A DNA stretch of 64,000 nucleotides, taken from NCBI RefSeq assembly GCF_036345995.1, contig NZ_CP107796.1, forward strand, positions 1,736,001 through 1,800,000, read 5' to 3'. Source of the stretch: Streptomyces sp. NBC_00557. GTDB taxonomy: Bacteria; Actinomycetota; Actinomycetes; Streptomycetales; Streptomycetaceae. The position numbers were made by a program, and so were the translations under genes. Under the pieces are notes generated by a model. It saw only the letters and a program-made list of their open reading frames with translations, was not told the DNA's origin and did no database searches. The stretch's first letter is position 1, and every line of letters starts with the position of its first letter. Below, in pieces: positions 46,352-54,329 of the stretch.

Positions 46352-48160
46352 GTGTCGTTGTCGTACCGAATACGCTGGACCGCCGTGGCCGTGGCCATGG
46401 CGTGCGGGGCCGCCGCCGGGCTCGCGGTGCCGGGTGGGCGCGCGGCGGCGTCCTCGTCGCCGGGGCCGGCCGCGGGCCGTCAGGCCCGGCAGGCCGCGCG
46501 GTTCTGGACCGCGCGGAGAATGGCGGAGGCCGGACCGCTGGACGCCGGGCGGGCCGCGCCGGGCGGGAGCAGACCGGGGGCCGCGGGGGCCGGGCGGCCG
46601 CAGGGCACCCTGTTCAAGGGGACGCCGCTGGTGGGGACGTTCTTCGGGTCCGACGGGCCGAGCGGCACCACCTGGCGCTGCACGGGCAGCGTCATCGACA
46701 CCGCCGTACGGGACGTCGTCCTCACCGCGGCCCACTGCGCGCTGAACATGAAAGGCGACTACGTCTTCGTCCCGCAGTTCGCGCGGGGCGCCGGTCCCGA
46801 CCGGCAGCCGTACGGCATCTTCCCCGTCCAGCACCTCTACATCGACCCGCGGTACACGCCCGACAAGGGCGCGTCGACCACCAAGGGCCCCTCGTCCGAC
46901 CTGGACACGGCGTTCGCCCGGGTCGCGCCCAACCAGAGCGGGCAGAGCGTCCAGGACGCGGTGGGCGGCGGGCTGACCTTCACCCGGCCCGGCGGCTACA
47001 CGCAGAAGAACGTCACCGTCGTCGGCTACCCCTCCTACGCGCACAACAGCACCGGCCAGGCCGTCAAGTGCACCGTGCCGACGGCCCAGTTGCCCGGCTA
47101 CCGGCAGATGTCCATGACCTGCGGCGGCTACTACGGCGGCACGTCCGGCAGCCCCTGGATCACCGACTACCAGGACGGCGCCCGCACCGGCCACGTCATA
47201 GGGAACCTCGGCGGCTACAACGGCGGCGGCAACGACGCGAACGCCGACTACATCAGCTACGCTCCCGCGTTCGGCGCCGACGCCGCGAACCTGCTCGCGG
47301 ACGCGGTGGCCGGGCAGGACCCGCCCTCCGGTCTGCCGCCCTACCAGGGACTGCAGCTGCCCGGCGGCGCGCGCCGCTGGAAGAGCGCCGCGCTGATGAC
47401 CTCCGCCGACTACACCGGGGACGGCCTCGGCGACCTGCTCGTCGTCTGGTCCGACGGCGCGGTCACGCTGTATCCCGGAGACGGCCAGGGCGAGTTCGGG
47501 GCCGAGAAGCGGCTGCTGAAGGCCAACTCCACCTGGACGCACGCCCGCGGCCTCGCCGGCGGGACCTTCGGCGGCGACCGGCCCGGCCTGCTGGTGCGCT
47601 GGTCCGACGGCGAGGTCACCCTCTATCCGGCCCCCGGCCCCTCCGGGATGGGCCGGGAGGTGCGGATGGCCAAGCAGGGCTCCGACTGGAAGAACGTCGT
47701 CCAGTTCACCGCCGGGCAGTTCCACGGAGGCAAGGGCACGACCGACCTGCTGGCGCGCCGCACCGACGGCAGCCTGGTGCTCTACACGGGGATCCGCTCC
47801 GGCTCCTTCGGCACCGGCAGGCGGCTCCTCGGGGCGAACGGCGCCTGGACCAAGGCCGCGCTGCTGAGCGGCGGCACCCTCAGGGGCACGGCCGGCGCGG
47901 ACCTGCTCGTGCGCTGGTCCGACGGCTCGCTCGACACCCGCACCGGCGTCTCCGCCTCCGGCATCGGCACCCGGGCGCAGCTGCGCGGCCCGAACGGCAC
48001 CTGGCAGCACGCCCAGGTCATGACCACCGGCGACCTCACCGCCGACCACGTCCGCAACGACCTGGTCGTGCGCTGGTCCGACGGCGAGACCTCGCTGTAC
48101 GCCGACACCGGAGCGAAGTCCCTCGGCACCGAGAACACCCTGGTCCCGGCCGGCACCTGA
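46352..48160 (+). CDS. Secreted trypsin-like serine protease with FG-GAP-type repeats
   Basis: The 602-residue exported protein has a signal peptide (cleavage near GRAAAS, about residue 33), a trypsin-like domain with the triad His in VVLTAAHCAL (about 126), Asp in SSDLDTAFARV (about 183) and Ser in GGTSGSPWI (about 264), and a C-terminal beta-propeller-like region of five VWSDG/RWSDG-containing repeats (about 355-600, VCBS/FG-GAP type). GTG 46352 follows CAGGGGGAAC; an ATG at 46325 is an alternative. Probably an extracellular protease that binds a polymer through its repeats. Confidence 0.9.
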   Translation: MSLSYRIRWTAVAVAMACGAAAGLAVPGGRAAASSSPGPAAGRQARQAARFWTARRMAEAGPLDAGRAAPGGSRPGAAGAGRPQGTLFKGTPLVGTFFGSDGPSGTTWRCTGSVIDTAVRDVVLTAAHCALNMKGDYVFVPQFARGAGPDRQPYGIFPVQHLYIDPRYTPDKGASTTKGPSSDLDTAFARVAPNQSGQSVQDAVGGGLTFTRPGGYTQKNVTVVGYPSYAHNSTGQAVKCTVPTAQLPGYRQMSMTCGGYYGGTSGSPWITDYQDGARTGHVIGNLGGYNGGGNDANADYISYAPAFGADAANLLADAVAGQDPPSGLPPYQGLQLPGGARRWKSAALMTSADYTGDGLGDLLVVWSDGAVTLYPGDGQGEFGAEKRLLKANSTWTHARGLAGGTFGGDRPGLLVRWSDGEVTLYPAPGPSGMGREVRMAKQGSDWKNVVQFTAGQFHGGKGTTDLLARRTDGSLVLYTGIRSGSFGTGRRLLGANGAWTKAALLSGGTLRGTAGADLLVRWSDGSLDTRTGVSASGIGTRAQLRGPNGTWQHAQVMTTGDLTADHVRNDLVVRWSDGETSLYADTGAKSLGTENTLVPAGT

Positions 48161-48245
48161 GCGGCGGTGCGGCTCACGGGAATGCCCGGCGGCGGCCCCT
48201 TGTTGTCGATCCCCGTCGCCGACGGACGGACAGGGGGAACGACAC

Positions 48246-49406
48246 ATGACGATCGATGTGCACGGGACGGTGGCGGACGGATTCGAGGGCGTGCGCGAGG
48301 AGTTCGCGGCCGTGCTCGCCGGGGAGCGGGACGATCCGGGCGCCCAGCTGGTGGTGTACCGGCACGGCCGGCGCGTGGTGGATCTGTGGGGCGGCGACGG
48401 CATCGACGGGGACTCGCTGACGACCCTGTACTCGATCGCCAAGGGCGCCGCCCATCTCGTCGTCGCCCTGCTGGTGCAGGACGGGGTACTCGACCTGGAC
48501 CGCGAAGTCGCCGCCTACTGGCCGGAGTTCGGTGCGCACGGCAAGGACCGGCTGACGCTGGGCGAGTTGCTGGAGCACCGGGCGGGTCTCGTCGGCGATG
48601 CGGAACAGGCGTTCACGACCGAGGAGTTGGCCGACGACCGGGTGATCGCGGCCCGGCTGGCGGGACGCGCGCCGCTGTGGGAGCCGGGTACCGCCTGGGG
48701 CTACCACGCCTTCGTCATCGGCGCCCTCACCGGCGAGGTGGTGCGCCGGGTGACCGGCCGGTCGATCCAGGAGCTGTACGAGGAGCGGATCCGGGCGCCG
48801 TACGGCCTCGACTACTACCTGGGGCTGCCGAAGGATGCGGAACCGCGCTGGGTGGACGTGCAGCCGCTGGTGCCCACCCCGGAGGAGGCCGTACTGCTGA
48901 AGGAGCGGGCGGCGGCTCCGGACAGCCTGCGGGGCATCGCGTTCAGTGCGCACGGACCGGAGCCGATCGACCTGGTGGCCTTCGGCAACCACCCCCGGGT
49001 GAAGGCGCTCGGGCCGGCGTCCTCCGGCGGCGTCGGGAACGCGCGCGGGGTCGCCGGGATGTTCGCGGCCGCCATCAGCAGCGTCGACGGCAGGCCGCCG
49101 CTGCTCACCCCCGAGACCGCGGCCCGGTTCGCCGAGCTGCGCACCCCGGGCGGCCCGGACCTGGTCACCGGCAGCGAGAACCACTTCGCGCGCGGCTTCG
49201 AGCACATCCCCGCGCTCTACCCGTTCCTGGACGCCGGCACCTTCGGGCACAGCGGCGCGACCGGCTCGCTCGGCTTCGCCGACCCGGCACACGGCATCGC
49301 GTACGCCTACACCCGGCGCCGGTTCGCCTTCCCCTCCGGGGTGGGCGCCGCCCTGGAGAACGGCCGTCTGGCCGAGTCCGTCCTGCGGGCGGCCGGTTCC
49401 CTGTGA
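48246..49406 (+). CDS. Serine beta-lactamase-like hydrolase (class C/EstB type)
   Basis: The 386-residue protein has the SxxK motif in LYSIAKGAAHL (Ser about residue 64), the Tyr region WGYHAFVIGALTGEVV (about 150) and, near the C-terminus, FGHSGATGSLGFADP (HxG motif). These fit class C beta-lactamase-fold esterases rather than true beta-lactamases: the second motif lacks the usual Asn, and there is no signal peptide. It probably hydrolyses an ester or amide in the cytoplasm. Substrate unknown. Confidence 0.88.
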   Translation: MTIDVHGTVADGFEGVREEFAAVLAGERDDPGAQLVVYRHGRRVVDLWGGDGIDGDSLTTLYSIAKGAAHLVVALLVQDGVLDLDREVAAYWPEFGAHGKDRLTLGELLEHRAGLVGDAEQAFTTEELADDRVIAARLAGRAPLWEPGTAWGYHAFVIGALTGEVVRRVTGRSIQELYEERIRAPYGLDYYLGLPKDAEPRWVDVQPLVPTPEEAVLLKERAAAPDSLRGIAFSAHGPEPIDLVAFGNHPRVKALGPASSGGVGNARGVAGMFAAAISSVDGRPPLLTPETAARFAELRTPGGPDLVTGSENHFARGFEHIPALYPFLDAGTFGHSGATGSLGFADPAHGIAYAYTRRRFAFPSGVGAALENGRLAESVLRAAGSL

Positions 49407-49442
49407 CACGGTACTGACGACACGAGCGGGAAGGACGCGGAC

Positions 49443-50045
49443 GTGGGCGACCTCTTTCTCGTCCGGCACGGCGAGACCGAGTGGTCGCGGTCCGGACGGC
49501 ACACCGGGCGGACCGACGTACCCCTCACCGAGCACGGGCGGGAGCAGGCGCGCCGGCTCGCGCCGCTGATCCGCTCCCACCGCATCGCCGCCGCCTTCGT
49601 CAGCCCCCTGCAGCGGGCCCGGGAGACCTCCGGACTCATCGGCCTCCCGGACGCCCGGGTCGACGCCGACCTGCAGGAATGGGACTACGGCGGGTACGAG
49701 GGCGTGACCACCGCGGAGATCCAGCGGAGCCGGCCCGGCTGGTTCCTGTTCACGGACGGGGTCGCGCCGGGGCCGCCGGACCGCCCGGGCGAGACGCCGG
49801 AGCAGGTCGGCGAGCGCGCCGACCGGATGCTGGCCAAGGCCGACGCCGCCCTCGAGGGCACCGACGGCGCCGTCGTCCTCGTCGCCCACGGCCACATCCT
49901 GCGCGTCCTCACCGCCCGCCGCCTCGGCCTGCCGGCCCGGCACGGCGCCCTGTTCCTGCTGGGCACGGGGGCGCTGGGCCGGCTCGGCACCGAGCACGGG
50001 CGGCCGGTGGTCGCGGGCTGGAACATCCGGCCGCGCGAGGAGTGA
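49443..50045 (+). CDS. Histidine phosphatase (phosphoglycerate-mutase-like)
   Basis: The 200-residue enzyme starts MGDLFLVRHGETEWSRSGRH with the catalytic RHGE (His about residue 9), continues with SPLQRARETSGL (about 57) and ends with VLVAHGHILRVLTAR, which holds the second catalytic His (about 142). This is the cytosolic phosphatase group rather than a true glycolytic mutase. GTG start follows GGAAGGA. Substrate unknown. Confidence 0.92.
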   Translation: MGDLFLVRHGETEWSRSGRHTGRTDVPLTEHGREQARRLAPLIRSHRIAAAFVSPLQRARETSGLIGLPDARVDADLQEWDYGGYEGVTTAEIQRSRPGWFLFTDGVAPGPPDRPGETPEQVGERADRMLAKADAALEGTDGAVVLVAHGHILRVLTARRLGLPARHGALFLLGTGALGRLGTEHGRPVVAGWNIRPREE

Positions 50046-50154
50046 GGGCGGCGGCGGGCGACGGCCCCGCGTTGTCGGACCCCCGCCGTACTCTGCGCAT
50101 GGGCCGTCCCGACGGGCCGCCCGCGGCAGGGCACGGGAGCGGAAGGGGTGCATC

Positions 50155-50781
50155 GTGAGCCGACCGCCGACCGCCGCGCAGCGGCGGGTGATCGAGGCCG
50201 CCGATCCGGTGACCGGGCGGCTGCGCGGCACGCAGGCGCAGCTGGCGGCGCTGGTGAAGCGGGGGCTGGCCTTCCGGCATCCCAGACCGCCGCACGACCA
50301 CTTCCTGACGCCGGCGGGCCACCGGATACGCGAGGCGGCGGCCGCGGAACCGGCGGCCGGGGAGACCGCGCCGGACACGGGCGTGTTCGCGGCCCGGGTC
50401 GGGGGCGAGGAGGAGCCGCCCGCGGACGGCGGGGCGCGGCTGCGCGAGGTGCACAGCGCCTGGCAGGGGCTGCTGGAGCTGCGCCGGATGACCAACCCGG
50501 ACGGCGCGGCCGACCGGCCCTGCGGCTGGGAGCGCACGCATCTGGTGCGGGCGGCCGCGCTGGCCCTGGAGGCGGCCGGGCACCGTCCCGCGAGCGGGGA
50601 CGCGGACGGCTACCGGGTGCGGGCGACCCCGCAGCCGGAGGCGGTCGCGGTGTACGCGCCGGACGCGGAGAGCCTGGCGGCGTGCGCGGCCACGCTGGAG
50701 CGCGCGGGCTGGCAGGCCGGCGAGTACACCGAGCCGCGCACGCGGGTGCGCTATCTGCTGGCCTCGCCGCGCCGGGTCTGA
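50155..50781 (+). CDS. Hypothetical protein
   Basis: This 208-residue product starts with a short segment resembling winged-helix organisation (TAAQRRVIEAADPVTGRLRG, FLTPAGHRIREAAA) and ends with an alpha-beta part (VYAPDAESLAACAATLERAG then YLLASPRR). I do not recognise the family. It may be a small Streptomyces-specific regulator-like protein. GTG start with GGAAGGGG ahead. Confidence 0.65.
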   Translation: MSRPPTAAQRRVIEAADPVTGRLRGTQAQLAALVKRGLAFRHPRPPHDHFLTPAGHRIREAAAAEPAAGETAPDTGVFAARVGGEEEPPADGGARLREVHSAWQGLLELRRMTNPDGAADRPCGWERTHLVRAAALALEAAGHRPASGDADGYRVRATPQPEAVAVYAPDAESLAACAATLERAGWQAGEYTEPRTRVRYLLASPRRV

Positions 50782-50846
50782 GCGCCGGGTCTGAGCGGCG
50801 TGCCAGGATCGACCGACCGGAGAATCGAACACGAGAAGGGCTGGCA

Positions 50847-51269
50847 GTGGCCGAACCGTTTTCCGTCCGGGTGACCGTCCGGGGCTACGAGACCGACACC
50901 CAGGGGCACCTCAACCAGGCCGTGTACCTCAACTACGCGGAGCACGCCCGCTGGTCGCTGCTCCAGGCGGCCGGGATCAGCCAGGCCCGGCTGGTGGGCC
51001 GGGGCGTGGGCCCGGTGGCGCTGGAGACCACGATCCGCTTCCGGCGCGAACTGCTCGCCGGTGACGAGGTCGACGTGACCTGTGCGTTCGAGTGGGGCGG
51101 CGGCAAGACGTTCCGGATCGTGCAGGAGATACGCAAGACCGACGGCACCCTGGCGGCCGAGGTCAGCGCGGTGGGCGGCCTGATGGACCTGAAGGAGCGC
51201 AGGCTGGTCGCCGATCCCCGGGAGGTGTTCAAGGAGCTGACGACGGACCTCGCCCTGTTCGGCCTGTAG
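50847..51269 (+). CDS. Acyl-CoA thioesterase (4HBT hot-dog fold)
   Basis: The 140-residue protein is a single hot-dog domain: VRGYETDTQGHLNQAVYLNY carries the Asp/Gly-His catalytic region in the 4-hydroxybenzoyl-CoA thioesterase subgroup (about residues 12-31), followed by ALETTIRFRRELLAGDEVDV. It would hydrolyse acyl-CoA esters. GTG 50847 follows GAGAAGGG. It follows the hypothetical gene with a 65-bp gap and may be co-transcribed. Confidence 0.9.
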   Translation: MAEPFSVRVTVRGYETDTQGHLNQAVYLNYAEHARWSLLQAAGISQARLVGRGVGPVALETTIRFRRELLAGDEVDVTCAFEWGGGKTFRIVQEIRKTDGTLAAEVSAVGGLMDLKERRLVADPREVFKELTTDLALFGL

Positions 51270-51390
51270 GGGCCGGGGGCCTGCGCCGGAGGCCGGCGGG
51301 GGCGGTGCCGCGGCCGCGCGCATCGCCCGGTGCGGCGGACGCGTGAATCCGGATGCGCGGCACCGGCCGTCGCTGCCATGCTGCGGACCC

Positions 51391-52005
51391 ATGTCCGCAC
51401 CACGTGTCAGACCCAGCCGCTGCATCTCCGTCGACATCGAGGCCGACGGGCCGATCCCGGGGCCGTACTCCATGCTGAGCATCGGTGCGGCCGTGGCCGG
51501 CACGCAGGACGCCGGCGGCTTCACCCCGGCCGATCCGCAGCGGCAGACCTTCTACCGGGAACTGCGCCCGATCTCCGCCGAGTTCGTGCCCGAGGCGCTG
51601 CGGGTGAGCGGCCTGGACCGGGAGCGGCTCGTGGCGGAGGGCGCCGAACCGGCGGTGGCGCTCGCCGAGTTCAGCGCGTGGGTGCGGGAGGTGAGCGCGG
51701 GCGCCCAGCCGGTGATGTGCGGCTATCCGGCGTCGTACGACTGGACGTTCCTGTACTGGTATCTGATCCGGTTCACCGGCGAGAGCCCCTTCGGGCACTC
51801 CGGCTGTCTGGACATGAAGACGCTGTACGCCACCAAGGCGGGGCTGCCGCTGCGCGCGGCGGCCAAGGGCACCATGCCGCGCCACCTGCTCTCCCGCCGC
51901 CCGCACACGCACCATGCTCTGGACGACGCCGTCGAGCAGGCGGAACTGCTGGCGAACCTCATGGCGTGGCCGGGTCCCGGCGCAGCGGTACCGGAACCTG
52001 GTTGA
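51391..52005 (+). CDS. DnaQ-like 3'-5' exonuclease
   Basis: The 204-residue protein has exonuclease motif I CISVDIEADGPIPG (Asp/Glu, about residue 14), a central Asp in YPASYDWTFLYWYL (about 115) and motif III HTHHALDDAVEQAELL (HxAxxD, about 178). This is the DEDDh ribonuclease/deoxyribonuclease fold. It is not part of a larger polymerase. Its last 47 bp overlap the end of the convergent TMEM175 gene. ATG 51391 lacks a strong ribosome site. Confidence 0.88.
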   Translation: MSAPRVRPSRCISVDIEADGPIPGPYSMLSIGAAVAGTQDAGGFTPADPQRQTFYRELRPISAEFVPEALRVSGLDRERLVAEGAEPAVALAEFSAWVREVSAGAQPVMCGYPASYDWTFLYWYLIRFTGESPFGHSGCLDMKTLYATKAGLPLRAAAKGTMPRHLLSRRPHTHHALDDAVEQAELLANLMAWPGPGAAVPEPG

Positions 52006-52585
52006 AGCCGTAGTAGAGGGCGAGCAGGCCGTGCGCGGCCAGGGTGAGGGGCGCGGAGACGAAGGCGAGGCCCACCGTGAGGGGGTAGCCGAGGGAGCCG
52101 AGGGCGAACCGGGCGCGGGTGGCGCGGGCGGCGGCGGTGTCGACGCGTTCGTCGAAGAGGTGGCCGGTGCGGGTCAGGTGCCACCACAGGGCCTGGAAGG
52201 TGAGCGCCATGGCGACCATGACCAGGCTGTAGACCGCGGCCGCCGCGTGCGAGGCGGCGTCCTCGCGCAGGTACGCGGCGAGCATGGCGGTCGGCCAGGG
52301 CACCACGGCCACGACCATCAGCACCAGCAGGTTCAGGAACATCAGCGGCCGGTCGACCCGGGTGACGTAGCTGAACAGCTGATGGTGGTTGACCCACATG
52401 ATGCCGATCACCAGGAAGCTCACCGCGTAGGCGGCGTAGGACGGCCACTGCGCGCCGATCGCGTGCCACAGGCCGCCGTGGTCCCCCGTCCTGGGCACCT
52501 TGATGTCCAGCACGAGCAGGGTGATGGCGATGGCGAACACCCCGTCGCTGAAGGCCTCGACGCGGCCGGACTCGTTCACGGGCAT
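51959..52585 (-). CDS. TMEM175-family (DUF1211) potassium channel
   Basis: The 208-residue membrane protein has the family signature RVEAFSDGVFAIAITLLVLDI in the first helix (residues 8-28) and about five further transmembrane helices, with a second WVNHHQLF motif. Bacterial TMEM175 proteins form tetrameric potassium-selective channels. It is convergent with the exonuclease gene and overlaps it by 47 bp at the 3' end. Confidence 0.92.
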   Translation of the reverse strand: MPVNESGRVEAFSDGVFAIAITLLVLDIKVPRTGDHGGLWHAIGAQWPSYAAYAVSFLVIGIMWVNHHQLFSYVTRVDRPLMFLNLLVLMVVAVVPWPTAMLAAYLREDAASHAAAAVYSLVMVAMALTFQALWWHLTRTGHLFDERVDTAAARATRARFALGSLGYPLTVGLAFVSAPLTLAAHGLLALYYGFNQVPVPLRRDPATP

Positions 52586-52609
52586 GCGCCAAGACTGCCG
52601 TACGCGAGG

Positions 52610-52651
52610 GCGCGGGGCACGGTGATCGCCGTCGATCGCCGTGCCCCGCGC
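52610..52651. terminator. Strong terminator after NCS2 permease
   Basis: 19-bp stem with one T-G mismatch (52610-52628 with 52633-52651) and 4-nt loop, 6 bp past the permease stop. Confidence 0.85.
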
Positions 52652-52657
52652 GGGCGT

Positions 52658-54025
52658 TCAGTGGGCGGCGGTCAGTTCCTGCCCCGCCTCCATCGGGTGC
52701 GTGACGTCCTCGGCCTCCCCGCCCCTGCCGATGTGGTTGAAGACGAGATTGAGCAGGACGGCGGTGACACAGCCGGTGGAGATGCCCGAGTCCAGGACGA
52801 TCTTCGCGGTGTCGGGGAAGGCGTGGTAGAAGTCCGGCGCGGTGATCGGGACGATGCCGACCGCGAGGGACACGGCCACGATCAGGACGTTGTTGTCCTT
52901 CTCCAGTCCGGCCCGGACCAGGGTCTGGATGCCGCTGGCCGCGACCGAGCCGAACAGGACGACGCCGGCGCCGCCGAGGACCGGACGGGGGACGACCGCG
53001 ATGAGCGAGGCGGCCATCGGGCACAGGCCCATGAGGACCAGGAAGCCGCCGCCCACGGCGACCACGAAGCGGCTGCGGATCCGCGTCATGGCGACCAGGC
53101 CGATGTTCTGGGCGAACGCGCTGCACATGAAGCCGTTGAACAGCGGGCTGAGGGCGGAGCCGAGGGTGTCGGCGCGCAGGCCGGCCGCGATGGTCCTCTC
53201 GTCCGCGGGGCGTTCGACGATCTCGCCGAGCGCCAGCATGTCGGCGGTGGACTCCGTCATGGAGACGACCATCACCACGCACATGGACAGGATCGCGGCG
53301 ATGTGGAAGGTCGGGGCGCCGAAGTGGAACGGGGTGGGGAAGCCGACGACGGAGGAGTGCGCGACGGGGCCGAAGTCGGTGACGCCGAAGGGTATCGCGA
53401 CGAGCGTGCCGGTGATCAGGCCGAGCAGGACCGCGATCTGCTTGACGAAGCCGCGGGTGAAACGGCGCAGCAGCAGCACGATCGCCAGGGTGATGCCGGC
53501 CAGCGTGAGGTAGGCCGTCGAGCCGTAGTCGTGCGCGGCGGGGTTCGGTCCCTGGGCCCAGCCGAAGGCGACGGGCAGCAGGGAGACGCCGATCAGGGTG
53601 ATGACCGAGCCGGTGACGACGGGCGGGAAGAAGCGGATCGCCTTGCTGAAGAAGGGCGCGCCGAGGAAGCCGAGGAGTCCGGCGACGATCACGGCGCCGA
53701 ATATCATCGGCAGGGCGTCGGACTTGTCCTTCGCGGAGGCGACGATCGCCGTCATCGGGGCGACGCCGGCGAACGTCACGCCGTTGACGAAGGGCAGCCG
53801 GGCGCCGATCTTCCAGAACCCGAGGGTCTGCAGGAAGGTGGCGAGCCCGGCGGTGAACAGACAGGCTCCGGTGAGGAAGGTGAGGTCTTTGCCGGACAGG
53901 CCTACGGCCGCTCCGACGATCAGGGGCGGGGCGACCACTCCCGCGTACATGGCGGCCACGTGCTGCAGGCCGCTGGTCGCCATTGTGAGGGCGGGGAGTT
54001 TCTCGTCAACAGGATGGGCGGCCAC
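52658..54025 (-). CDS. NCS2 uric acid/xanthine permease
   Basis: The 455-residue transporter shows 12-14 transmembrane segments and NCS2 signatures: SGLQHVAAMYAGVVAPPLIV near the N-terminus, TFAGVAPMTAIV (about residue 85), SMTESTADMLALGE (about 255, substrate-site Glu) and NIGLVAMTRIRSR (about 300). It brings in urate or xanthine with protons; choice between the two is not possible by eye. GTG start follows CGGAGGA. It heads the purine degradation block. Confidence 0.92.
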   Translation of the reverse strand: MAAHPVDEKLPALTMATSGLQHVAAMYAGVVAPPLIVGAAVGLSGKDLTFLTGACLFTAGLATFLQTLGFWKIGARLPFVNGVTFAGVAPMTAIVASAKDKSDALPMIFGAVIVAGLLGFLGAPFFSKAIRFFPPVVTGSVITLIGVSLLPVAFGWAQGPNPAAHDYGSTAYLTLAGITLAIVLLLRRFTRGFVKQIAVLLGLITGTLVAIPFGVTDFGPVAHSSVVGFPTPFHFGAPTFHIAAILSMCVVMVVSMTESTADMLALGEIVERPADERTIAAGLRADTLGSALSPLFNGFMCSAFAQNIGLVAMTRIRSRFVVAVGGGFLVLMGLCPMAASLIAVVPRPVLGGAGVVLFGSVAASGIQTLVRAGLEKDNNVLIVAVSLAVGIVPITAPDFYHAFPDTAKIVLDSGISTGCVTAVLLNLVFNHIGRGGEAEDVTHPMEAGQELTAAH

Positions 54026-54049
54026 GGCGGGTCCTCCGGGCGGTTAACA

Positions 54050-54067
54050 CGTCGTCGTCGACGTGGG
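54050..54067. promoter_or_regulatory. Palindrome CACGTCG-N4-CGACGTG before permease
   Basis: Perfect 7-4-7 inverted repeat 24 bp upstream of the permease start. It differs from the AllR-like boxes and could bind another regulator. Confidence 0.4.
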
Positions 54068-54094
54068 TTTCATGGAGGTGGGGCATGGGGTCGT

Positions 54095-54140
54095 GGGGGC
54101 GCCCCCGGCTCGAGCGGAGTCGAGAGCCGGGGGAGGGACC
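54095..54140 (-). repeat. Dispersed hairpin repeat, copy 2
   Basis: Read on the minus strand it gives CCCTCCCCCGGCTCTCGACT then CCGCTCGAGCCGGGGGCGCC, corresponding to the element at 23243. The arms CCCCCGGCTC and GAGCCGGGGG pair into a 10-bp stem. Confidence 0.55.
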
Positions 54141-54176
54141 GGGGACGGGGTGGTGCTGAGCGGTTCGGGCGGTGGA

Positions 54177-54274
54177 CCGTCCGGGGCGCGTGCGTCGTAC
54201 ACGCGCCCCGGACGGCTGCCGTGGACCCCGCTCGGGTCCACGGGCCCCGGCCGGGAGCCGTCCCTCCCGGCCGG
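54177..54274. terminator. Cluster of three hairpins
   Basis: Three inverted repeats in a row: a 16-bp stem (54177-54215), a 9-bp stem (54220-54242) and a 10-bp stem (54247-54274). They lie past the deaminase stop and presumably block transcription into the permease promoter. Confidence 0.7.
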
Positions 54275-54329
54275 AGTCCCATCCGGTGGGCGGCCGTGAA
54301 GCGGAGCCGTCCACCGAGGTGTGCGGGGA

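Noticed and set aside
48246..49406. True beta-lactamase (antibiotic resistance)
   Set aside because: No signal peptide and the second active-site motif lacks the usual Asn; better explained as an EstB-like hydrolase.
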